From positions 353,108-417,107 of the forward strand of contig NZ_JAMFTN010000014.1 in the NCBI RefSeq assembly GCF_023922585.1: DNA of 64,000 nucleotides, given 5' to 3'. Origin of the DNA: Aliidiomarina quisquiliarum (lineage in GTDB: Bacteria > Pseudomonadota > Gammaproteobacteria > Enterobacterales > Alteromonadaceae). Of this stretch, positions 1 through 7,812 are shown piece after piece. Below the pieces are notes generated by a model. That model ran no database searches. It had not been told where the DNA came from and saw nothing but the letters and a program-made list of their open reading frames with translations. Both the position numbers and the translations under genes were made by a program. Each line of letters starts with the position of its first letter. The stretch's first letter is position 1.

Positions 1-22
1 GTGTCATTATTTTTTTGCCCAG

Positions 23-256
23 CTAGCTTAGTCGGTACTTTTGTAAGCGGCTACTGGGTTTTTCTGGAATGGTCATTTCAATAAAAGCATTGTTTAGCAG
101 TGTTTTTACTTGTTTATTGAGCTCGCCAGAAACGGTTTTATGCCCCAGTAAACGGGTAAGTTCTGACTTACTGAGCGGGCCCTTTTGTAGCAAAAGAAAG
201 TTAGCAAACAAGCCACTGATTGTGCCACGGAATGGGGCTGAAGGTAAGGAAAGTCC
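23..256 (-). pseudogene. 5'-truncated winged-helix remnant (RecG-like/Fic-type C-terminus)
   Basis: The reading frame is open from just after a stop codon at 257-259 down to a stop at 23, and no good ribosome site precedes any start; the first possible initiator is a TTG at 211. The C-terminal part (GPLSKSELTRLLGHK, then IPEKPSSRLQKYRLS) matches my memory of the winged-helix tail of AlbA_2/RecG-like or Fic-family regulators, which are normally several hundred residues long. Only about 60-75 residues remain, so I read it as the 3' relic of a larger gene. It could instead be a very small free-standing DNA-binding protein. Nothing upstream in this frame continues the family. Confidence 0.4.
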
Positions 257-266
257 TTATCTACCC

Positions 267-482
267 TTACCTCCCGCACTCACTACACTGCCAACCACCT
301 ATTTTGGTATTGAGTATTTTCCATATAACAACAAGTACCAACCACAGCCCCGTGGTAACAACCGTAAGAACCAAGTGTATAAGCAGCATAAAGCCACTGG
401 TTCGGCTATTGTTGCGCTGATGTTTGGTGGTTTTTTTGCATTTAAAGCAATGCTGTAATTTTTCTTCAATTACCCTGGCCAC
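267..482 (-). CDS. small zinc-ribbon single-pass membrane protein
   Basis: This 71-residue protein of unknown function starts at GTG with a strong ribosome site (GGGGAG about six bases upstream), which favours a real gene. It has two cysteine pairs, CFKCKK near residue 12 and CSEC at the C-terminus, that could form one zinc ribbon. They flank a hydrophobic helix at about residues 31-53 (MLLIHLVLTVVTTGLWLVLV). Pairing the two ends of the chain across a transmembrane segment is seen in small LITAF-like or zinc-ribbon membrane proteins, but I cannot name a family. It sits directly upstream of the winged-helix remnant on the same strand and may have replaced or outlived its former operon. Confidence 0.6.
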   Translation of the reverse strand: MARVIEEKLQHCFKCKKTTKHQRNNSRTSGFMLLIHLVLTVVTTGLWLVLVVIWKILNTKIGGWQCSECGR

Positions 483-1071
483 GTTATTCTCCCCAAAATA
501 AGTTCCAGCTGTTTAAAGCAGCTTAACATTTATTCAGCAAGTGTAAGGCAAAGGCGCGACTTTATATGTCGAGGCAGGGTTTTAGGCCGCGAATTCGTTA
601 ATTAGCATCTTGAAACCTAGATTCAACTAGCTACGTGAGCTACAGGCCTAGTTTTTGGCTTTAACTACACGCAACAAGGCTCATAAATCACCTATAATCT
701 CTCGCGTAAAGTTTGATTTTAGATGAGGCAACCGACTTTGCTAAGTGTGATTCTTAATGAGTAAATGCGCCCCACCACCCTTGGTGTACACAACCTGATT
801 TAAGTAATTCTTTTTAACCAGCTTAAGGAAGCCGTTCATGGAGAGCATTAATAGAAGCCATTATCATGGGCTAGATTTGCTTCTTTGGGGCATTCACAAT
901 GAATTTGGAAATGGCTATTTTATGCCTGCAATATAGCCACATAGTTAAATACAAATTTCCCTATCATCAGAGCATTGAGTTGGGTGAATTCCTGTTCGAG
1001 CTAACAAACGAGCCTTTTCAGTTGGCTGCTCAGCAACTTATAAATTCTAAGTGCAAAAAAACATCCTACGT
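483..1071. other. 589-bp gap without a convincing gene
   Basis: No recognisable gene lies between the GTG start at 482 and the 3' end of the protein gene at 1072. A TATAAT-like hexamer occurs near 692-697. A 32-codon plus-strand frame (ATG at 838, stop at 934-936, AAGGAA before the ATG) is possible but resembles nothing I know. A longer plus-strand frame from 899 runs 52 bases into the opposing gene at 1072 and is probably chance. Confidence 0.4.
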
Positions 1072-1644
1072 TTACAGCTGGCTTGTGTCGAGTGCATTTG
1101 CCAGCGCTAAAATGGTGCTTTGAACTTCAGGATCACCCTCTAGGGTAATAACCGCCCCATTTTTAGTGCGAAATTTCAATTCAAACTGGTTGTTGTCAAT
1201 TTTTTGAATGGCTTGCATGCCTTGTACTTTTATTAGCCGGCCCCCTGCTAAGGTAAGCACCGAGGGGTTGCTTAACATCATGTGAAAACTTTGCAGTGCC
1301 ATGGGCGATTCAAGGGTAATATTTACGTACACACTTTGTGTATTGTTGTAGTAGCGATGGGTAACTGAAAACATGCTGCCAAAAATAGACGCGGTAGTTA
1401 CATCTGAAGGCTCTGCTTTCCACCCTGCTGGCGCTGGCGGGAAATAGTTTTTTACTTGCTCGGCTTTTTCTTGGCGAATTAGCGCTGCGGCATAGTCGAG
1501 CTGGGCGGCGGCTGGTAATAATTCATTGGCTTGATACTGCGCTTTAGCGCTGGCTATGGCTTGGTTAATGTCGGCTTCACTGGCAACGGCTAAAGTGCTT
1601 ATGCAAAGCAAGCAGGCCGCAAACAACTTAGGCTGTACGTTCAT
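1072..1644 (-). CDS. periplasmic protein of unknown function
   Basis: This is a 190-residue protein with a clear Sec signal peptide: basic start MNVQPK, hydrophobic LFAACLLCISTLAVA, and cleavage probably just after VAS near residue 22. The mature part is soluble. It begins with a helical stretch rich in alanine and glutamine (residues 24-60) and continues with a mixed region that contains a YYNNTQSVYVNITLES strand-like segment. An AGGA ribosome site lies about nine bases before the ATG. I do not recognise the family, and no catalytic or metal motif stands out. It is monocistronic, divergent from the chemoreceptor gene downstream on the other strand. Confidence 0.65.
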   Translation of the reverse strand: MNVQPKLFAACLLCISTLAVASEADINQAIASAKAQYQANELLPAAAQLDYAAALIRQEKAEQVKNYFPPAPAGWKAEPSDVTTASIFGSMFSVTHRYYNNTQSVYVNITLESPMALQSFHMMLSNPSVLTLAGGRLIKVQGMQAIQKIDNNQFELKFRTKNGAVITLEGDPEVQSTILALANALDTSQL

Positions 1645-1810
1645 TTCTATAAATCCTTTTATAGCTAATGGGGTTGTTCATTATAACCTGCGGGTAAAAA
1701 GTAACTGTTTTTATTTATACAGCTAAAGCTGATATTATGTGGCCCTAAAAAGGTGTGCCTGCTACTTACCCATACAACCTCGCAAGTTGTACATTTCCAA
1801 TTGGAACATT

Positions 1811-3436
1811 ATGAAAGTTATCAATCGGCTTTACCTAGGTTTTGCAGTTTTATTGCTAATTATGTTAACCGTAACCCTTATCGGGTTATATAAAATCAAC
1901 ATTGCTGACAATAGCTTAACCAAACTTTCTAAACAAACAGCGGTGGAGCAGCGTCAAGCTATTAACTTTAGGGGCAGCGTACATGATAGGGCAATAGCCA
2001 TTCGTGACGCTGTTTTAGTTGGTAATGTGCAGGCCTCTTTAGCTTACCAGGCCAATATAGTAGAGCTTGCTCGGTTTTATCAAGCTTCAGCTGCTGTTCT
2101 TGATCAAATGTTCGCCCAGCAAAAACACTCAACAATAGAAGTGGAAATGCTTGGCAACATTAAAGAAACTGAGCGCAATACACTTGCTATTACTGCCAGG
2201 TTGCTTGATTTTGTTAACAACAACCAGTTTGAGGCCGCCAATAGCTACTTACTTAGCCATGCTTCACCCGCATATACCAAGTGGCTTGAGCAAATAAACA
2301 TGCTGATTGATTACCAAGAAGCTGAAATTCAAACATTGGTAGCTACGGCCGTAAATGAAACCACTACCTTTCAAATAACCATGTTGTTTTTAACTGTGCT
2401 AGCAATAATTATAGTTGCCGTTGTTGCTGTAAGTGTTGTTCGTAACTTAAAAGGTATTATTGGTGGTGAGCCTGAAAAAGCGGCTTTAATTATTCAAACC
2501 ATTGCCTCGGGCGACTTAACGGTAAAAATTGAAACAAACACGAATAGCATTTTAAGTGCTGTTGAAGATTTACGTAGCTACTTAACTGAAATTACAAAAA
2601 GCTCTATAAACACTGCAAACAAGCTAACTTCCGCTTCAAAGAATTTGTTTGTAACGGCGCAATATAATGAAGGCCTTACCAACAACCAGAAAAACTCAAC
2701 CGAGCGTGGTGCGCAAGCAATTGCCGAAATGGCTCATGCCGTAAACAATGTGGATGAATTAACAAGCGAAGCTGCGCTGTTAACCAAAGCGGCAATGTCT
2801 GAATTTATTGCTGGCCAGGCCGAGGTGGATAAAACACAGTCTAGTATTACCGACTTGGCTAACAAAGTGGTAGAAGCTGCTGAAGTTATTCACCACCTTT
2901 CTGAAGACAGCAAAGAAATTAGCCGTGTAATGGAAGTTATTGAAAGCATTGCAGAGCAAACCAACTTGCTGGCATTAAATGCCGCCATTGAAGCAGCCCG
3001 GGCCGGTGAACAAGGCCGTGGCTTCGCAGTTGTAGCTGACGAAGTACGTAACCTAGCTTTAAGAACACAAGATTCTACCCGTGAAATACACCTTGTTATT
3101 CAAAAAATGCAGTCGAGTTCAGACAGTGCCGTTGCGGTTATGAGTCAAGGTCAAGAGCAAGCAAAACTAAGTGTTACTCAGGCCAAATTAGCCGGTGATG
3201 CGCTCATTGCTATTAACCAATCGGTAACTCGAATTACAGATATGAACCAACAAATAGCAGCAACAACCGATGAACAGTCTGCGGTAGCTCACGCAATAAG
3301 TAACAACTTTGGTGAAATTACAAGCTCTGCATTAGAAGCAGAGCTTGAAGCAAGTAAAATTACCGCCGCCAGCAAAGAGCTTGAAGAGCTCGCTAGAATG
3401 CTAGAGCAAAACGTGAAACAATTTAAAACTAAGTAG
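1811..3436 (+). CDS. methyl-accepting chemotaxis protein
   Basis: A transmembrane chemoreceptor of 541 residues that relays ligand binding to CheA/CheW. TM1 is at about residues 8-28, a four-helix-bundle-type periplasmic sensor follows to about 180, TM2 is near 182-206, then a HAMP segment ending in [11 protein letters not shown] and a long coiled-coil signalling domain. The hairpin tip with [20 protein letters not shown] and [15 protein letters not shown] lies near residues 378-410 and is fully conserved. The frame is open further upstream (a GTG at 1739), but the ATG at 1811 begins right before the usual N-terminal MKVI plus TM1, so I prefer it. No C-terminal CheR/CheB-docking pentapeptide is visible. 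No chemotaxis genes adjoin it, so the ligand cannot be inferred. Confidence 0.93.
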   Translation: MKVINRLYLGFAVLLLIMLTVTLIGLYKINIADNSLTKLSKQTAVEQRQAINFRGSVHDRAIAIRDAVLVGNVQASLAYQANIVELARFYQASAAVLDQMFAQQKHSTIEVEMLGNIKETERNTLAITARLLDFVNNNQFEAANSYLLSHASPAYTKWLEQINMLIDYQEAEIQTLVATAVNETTTFQITMLFLTVLAIIIVAVVAVSVVRNLKGIIGGEPEKAALIIQTIASGDLTVKIETNTNSILSAVEDLRSYLTEITKSSINTANKLTSASKNLFVTAQYNEGLTNNQKNSTERGAQAIAEMAHAVNNVDELTSEAALLTKAAMSEFIAGQAEVDKTQSSITDLANKVVEAAEVIHHLSEDSKEISRVMEVIESIAEQTNLLALNAAIEAARAGEQGRGFAVVADEVRNLALRTQDSTREIHLVIQKMQSSSDSAVAVMSQGQEQAKLSVTQAKLAGDALIAINQSVTRITDMNQQIAATTDEQSAVAHAISNNFGEITSSALEAELEASKITAASKELEELARMLEQNVKQFKTK

Positions 3437-3460
3437 TTATCACCCATTGTCGCAATGGCA

Positions 3461-3499
3461 AAAAAAAGCCACCCAAAAACAATGTTTTCGAGTGGCTTT
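3461..3499 (-). terminator. intrinsic terminator of the subtilase gene
   Basis: Read on the minus strand, AAAGCCAC and GTGGCTTT arms (3492-3499 and 3465-3472) close a loop containing A/T-rich sequence and are followed by a run of T residues. It lies 16 bases past the stop of the subtilase tail and also sits just after the chemoreceptor stop, so it may act in both directions. Confidence 0.8.
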
Positions 3500-3514
3500 A
3501 AACTACCTTAATGG

Positions 3515-5283
3515 CTAGTAGTTATTTTCTCTGTTTTCCCGCTCTGTTGTTTGCTGTGTTGCGTTAGGCTGCACCAGCGGTAAGCGGTGCTGCTTCATAA
3601 AGGCTTCCGACTTGGTTGCCTTCACTTTACCGCTAGCAAGCGATGGGCTAACTTCGTCGTAGCTAATGTCAACAACCCGTAAGTTGTCTATAACCCAACC
3701 GCGGAAACCGTTGTAAAGCGAATCTATGGTTGAGAAAGTGAAACGAATACGTATTTCACTGCCTGCATAGCTGCTTAGATCAAGGGTTTCATTGGCCCAT
3801 ACTGGCATACGGTTAAACCCAGCCGAAGAAAACGGTTTTGCGTCTCGGTCGGAGTCATTTGGGTCGACGTATGGGTTCAGGGTGCGCACGGTTATGAAGT
3901 TTTCGCCGTCTTGCGAAATAGCGATGTGCATTAAGTCGAACCCATTGCTGTTCGGGTTCACCGACTCAATTTCCCACCAGGTTTGTAGGTCTAACTGTGG
4001 GTTGCTGGCGTCGCTTAAACTAATAGGCGGTGACGTTAGCGTACCATCGTTCGACGATACAGACATACCCCCACTTAACGGGTAGTCCCCTTCTCTTTGA
4101 GTGCCTATAAAGGTGCCAGTGTCGGCTTCGCCATACCACCACACAAAGTTGCCATGTATTGCTTGGGGTAAATAGGCGAAGTCGCTTAGCTCGTCGGGCG
4201 CAAAGGCAACATAACCTCCTTCCACCAACAGGTTGTACAAGCTGTTGCCCGGTAAGGCTTCAAGATGCCACATGCCGGTTGCTTCCCAACCACCTAAGCC
4301 GTCTTCAAAGCTACTTTCATAAATAACCCCTTCCGTGTATATCACTTCATTTAAACGGAAGTTTTCAGCGCGGTCGAGGCCTGCCAACACAATTACTTCT
4401 TCACGTACTACCGTGCTGTGCATACTGGCGCTAGCTTCCATAATAAAGCTTGGAATAGGCTGGCCATTTGACGCTGTTTTAGAAATGTTAGAAATAACAT
4501 ATTCACCGGCGCTGTTGGTAACTGCTGAGGCAAAGTACCCGTTGGTTTGTTCGCCACCAGAAATTCGTACCGAAGCGCCAGCGATTGGCTCGTCGTTTTG
4601 GTTTACTACCTGGCCACTAATAGAGCCTACCAAGCCTGATTCGGTGCTGGTCATGTTGATATACACCCACTGCGGCTCTTCCACTGAAGTGGCAAAGCCT
4701 ACCGCGCTAGACTGGTAGTCGGGCGAAGACGCATATACCGAATAGCTACCTGGCTTAAACCAAGCTGGCTTGGTGCCGTCGCTATTGGTGGTAGCGCTTT
4801 GGATAAACAATTGACCACTTTCGGTGGCAATTTGCAGCTCGGTGCCCGCTAACGGTGCTAGCGATACGGTGTCGCGGGTAACAAAGGTAACCTGCGCCAT
4901 TTCATACGCGTAGGTTCGGCTGGCATTAACCAGCGTGTTGTTTTCAAGGTCGAGCAGTTCTACGGTTACATTCAGCCGATGCTGCGTTGACAAGCCATCA
5001 AAAACGCCACCAAATGCAGCTACGGCCTCAGCTCCACCTGAGCCCGAGTCAACTACTTGCCAGTAGCCGTCACTCACGTAGCTTTCTAAGTTCCATTCAT
5101 ACGACTGCAGGGCTAAATTACTGTCCATGCTGGTCATTTCAAACTGCGTTAAGCTAGTGAATGGGTCGAGCATGGTATGGTGAATTGACACCTTGCCGTT
5201 AATAATTTCTTGCGCCAAGTTTACGGCATTAGCAGCATTTAGAATGGGTATAGGGTTAGGCAAGTCGACCAACTCAGGCGCCC
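3515..5283 (-). pseudogene. C-terminal half of frameshifted S8 serine peptidase
   Basis: This frame continues the subtilase encoded upstream but is out of register with it by one base. It opens with APELVDLPNPIPILNAANAV, the expected end of an S8 catalytic domain, right where the upstream frame runs into nonsense. It then holds a region of unknown fold, a carboxypeptidase-regulatory-like (CarboxypepD_reg) beta domain (SISGQVVNQNDEPIAGASV, about 220 residues in), and a MAM/immune-inhibitor-A-like jelly roll (ESSFEDGLGGWEATGMWHLE to WVIDNLRVVDI). The first possible start is a TTG at 5272 without a ribosome site, so it is unlikely to be made on its own. With one extra base at the G-run at 5281-5283 both parts would read as one lipoprotein protease of about 1,385 residues. 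Confidence 0.75.
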
Positions 5284-7638
5284 GCCGCCACTACAACTAT
5301 TCACATTGGCATGGCGCTGAGTAATAAAGCTGTCGGCACTGTCGATAAGTATTTGCCGCACCTCACTAGCACTAAACCCAGGGTACATACTATAAATAAG
5401 CGACGCTGTGCCTGAAACCACTGGCGCTGCAGCCGAGGTGCCATTAAAGCCACCACTGAAACAACTACCATAGGTGTCGCTGCCGCTTTGGTAATAGTTC
5501 GACACCCCGTCGGTTACCGAGCCTACGCCTAAGTATTCCGTTGGGGCTGAAATGTCTACGGTGGTACCAAAGTTACTATAAGGCATTAATACGCCGTCGC
5601 TGCCATGGGCAGCAACCACCATAACGTTGCTTAAAGGCGAATAGCTACCGCTGTCGTTAAGGTGCAATGCGCCGTTTTGGAAAGTGGCTGGGCCACCGTC
5701 GTTACCTGCGGCCCATACGTGTAACAAGCCAGCCGTGTGCAGTGCTATTTGGCGGAAACTACGGCTAAAGTAAATACCTTCGTTTACTGAAGCAGAGCCG
5801 TTCCCCATTGGCCCCCACGAGTTATTCACTACTTTTATTTTATTTAAGTCGTCGGTGTCGCTTTGCGCTAGTGCTTCTGTATAGCTGTGCACTCCCCAAC
5901 GCGCCAACACGGCTTGCGACTGATGGTTAATACCGGTTACGCCTACACCGTTGTTACTGGCACCAACTATAGCTCCTGCGGTGGCATTACCATGGGCCGA
6001 TTGGCCGCCGGTAAGAATGTGGCTAAAGCGGCCGTCTATTTCTTCGTGGGTGCTGTAAAAACCTGCGTCGACAACTGCAATACGCACATTGCTATTACCG
6101 GTGGTTGTTTCCCATGCACCAACTAAGTTAGCGCCATATTCTGCTTCAAGCTGCCAGTTACTACCGCCGTCGCCCCAGGTGTCGCCGTCGTCGGGCAAGC
6201 CTAAAACAAAACTAACGTCGGCATTAGCCCCAGTGTGTACACGTTGGTGCACACCAGCAATACCTGGTTGTAGTTTTAACACTTCAAGTTGTTCACGGGC
6301 CAGTATTGAATTGGAAGTATATTCAATTAATAAGCCTTGGGTGTTGTCGTAACTAACAGGCTGTAATTCTGAATAATTGTCGGTAATGAAAGTGCGTAGG
6401 TCGTTTTCTGCTAGGTTGTCGCTAACCACCCACGACTGGTTAAGCACTACCCCTATTACTTCATCAAGTGGGGTTACACCGTCGTACCCTTCTAGTGCGG
6501 CTGGATCTGGCTCGGGTACATTCGAGGTTAACACCGACAAGGTTTGCTCGGTTAGGCCCGAGTGCGAGGTAACTTTAATGTCGTAGAAGGTGCTAGCCGC
6601 AATAGTAAATTCAATTTCATTGCTATTTACTTTATTAAACGCAACTTGGCTGCCACTGGTGCGGTCGACCACTTCCCAGTTGGCCGTTTGAAAGTCTACG
6701 GTGCTGTCTAAATGCACCGTTAAGGTGTCGCCGATGGCACGGGCGTCTCCTGCAACCAGTGCAACCCCAGCTACTTCTGGTTGTTTCGGATGAACCGTTA
6801 CTGTAACTTCGTCGGAAGCGGTGGCCCCATTAGTGTCGGTTACGGTTAAGCGAAACACTAAATTGGTTACTGCGGCTACTTCTGGCGCAACAAATTCTAG
6901 CGTGTTGGTGGTCGGTGCTAGTATAACAACGGCTGGGCCACTTACTTGCTCCCATAACCAACTGGCAATGCCTTCGTCGTCTGAAGCTGTGCCTACTATA
7001 GTAACCGTGTCGCCCGAGTCGGCATTGGTATTGTTACCGGCATTACACTGTGGTGGTTGGTTTGCTTCAAATTCTGCAGCAACGGTACAAGCGCTGGTTA
7101 TAGCACCGGTAGTAAAGGTATTACCGGCATAGCTACCGTTACAGCCTTGGGTGCTAAGTAAGCGAAATTGGGTTGCTTCCCAGCTTAAGGTAAATGCGGT
7201 GGTGTCGCCGTGTTCAACGGTAGCACTGGCTGGCGACCAGGTGCCGCCTACATTTACTTGGGTGCTAACGGTGTAACTTAACTTACTAAAGCTAGCAGTA
7301 ACCTTACACGCGCTAGTTATAGCGCCGGTAGTATAGGTGGTGTTGCTTAACGAGCCACCACAACCGGTTACACTGGCTATTTTATAACCGGCGTTGGGCG
7401 TAACGGAAATAGTGCCTTTTTTGCCTGCTTCAACTTGCTGGCTGGTAGGTGCTACGGCCCCACCTGCCCCTGCTTCGGCGGTTACTGCGTATTTCGTTAC
7501 TTCTTTTGGTTTTTCGGTTTTACTGCCACCGCAACCCGCCAGCAGTGTTGTTGCAGCAACGCCAATAACAACAAACCTTAACGTGCGAGCCGCTTGGTTC
7601 ATTAGGCATTTTAGGTTGTTCATAATTAGATTGTTCAT
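5239..7638 (-). CDS. subtilisin-like (S8) lipoprotein peptidase, frameshifted near its end
   Basis: A secreted serine protease anchored as a lipoprotein: a hydrophobic signal ends in LLAGC with the lipidated cysteine at residue 36. Two related beta repeats follow (each ending in TTGAITSAC, about residues 50-190), then a PKD-like domain (200-285), an inhibitor-like propeptide region (about 380-470) and the S8 domain. The triad is visible: Asp524 (AVVDAGF), His549 (QSAHGNATAG) and Ser735 (GFNGTSAAAP). AAGGGA lies seven bases before the ATG. After CSGGG (5281-5295) the frame leaves the family and ends in 14 unrelated residues, while the expected continuation is in the -1 frame. The catalytic residues precede the break, so a truncated enzyme could be made, but its last helix and C-terminal beta domains would be missing. 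Confidence 0.85.
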   Translation of the reverse strand: MNNLIMNNLKCLMNQAARTLRFVVIGVAATTLLAGCGGSKTEKPKEVTKYAVTAEAGAGGAVAPTSQQVEAGKKGTISVTPNAGYKIASVTGCGGSLSNTTYTTGAITSACKVTASFSKLSYTVSTQVNVGGTWSPASATVEHGDTTAFTLSWEATQFRLLSTQGCNGSYAGNTFTTGAITSACTVAAEFEANQPPQCNAGNNTNADSGDTVTIVGTASDDEGIASWLWEQVSGPAVVILAPTTNTLEFVAPEVAAVTNLVFRLTVTDTNGATASDEVTVTVHPKQPEVAGVALVAGDARAIGDTLTVHLDSTVDFQTANWEVVDRTSGSQVAFNKVNSNEIEFTIAASTFYDIKVTSHSGLTEQTLSVLTSNVPEPDPAALEGYDGVTPLDEVIGVVLNQSWVVSDNLAENDLRTFITDNYSELQPVSYDNTQGLLIEYTSNSILAREQLEVLKLQPGIAGVHQRVHTGANADVSFVLGLPDDGDTWGDGGSNWQLEAEYGANLVGAWETTTGNSNVRIAVVDAGFYSTHEEIDGRFSHILTGGQSAHGNATAGAIVGASNNGVGVTGINHQSQAVLARWGVHSYTEALAQSDTDDLNKIKVVNNSWGPMGNGSASVNEGIYFSRSFRQIALHTAGLLHVWAAGNDGGPATFQNGALHLNDSGSYSPLSNVMVVAAHGSDGVLMPYSNFGTTVDISAPTEYLGVGSVTDGVSNYYQSGSDTYGSCFSGGFNGTSAAAPVVSGTASLIYSMYPGFSASEVRQILIDSADSFITQRHANVNSCSGGGRLSWSTCLTLYPF

Positions 7639-7812
7639 AACAATATCCCTTTATGACTGTACCAATGCTCTTGCCACCACCCGAACCATAACTTATATAA
7701 TAGTTCACCTTGTTTATTGCTTAATTCAAGAGCCACATAGTATGTAATGCAGGCAATAAACCAACAAATAAACAGCATTTGCGAATAAAAAGTAATCAGT
7801 TAGTTTTTGTGG

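Noticed and set aside
838-936. 32-codon frame with AAGGAA before its ATG
   Set aside because: Too short to judge, resembles no family I know, and a single ribosome-like hexamer is weak support.
899-1123. 74-codon plus-strand frame in the left gap
   Set aside because: It has no recognisable family or good ribosome site, and it runs 52 bases into the better supported opposing gene at 1072-1644.
5270-5295. Programmed -1 frameshift in the subtilase gene
   Set aside because: The site has a short G-run but no standard slippery heptamer in the right phase and no clear downstream structure; mutation or sequencing error is simpler.
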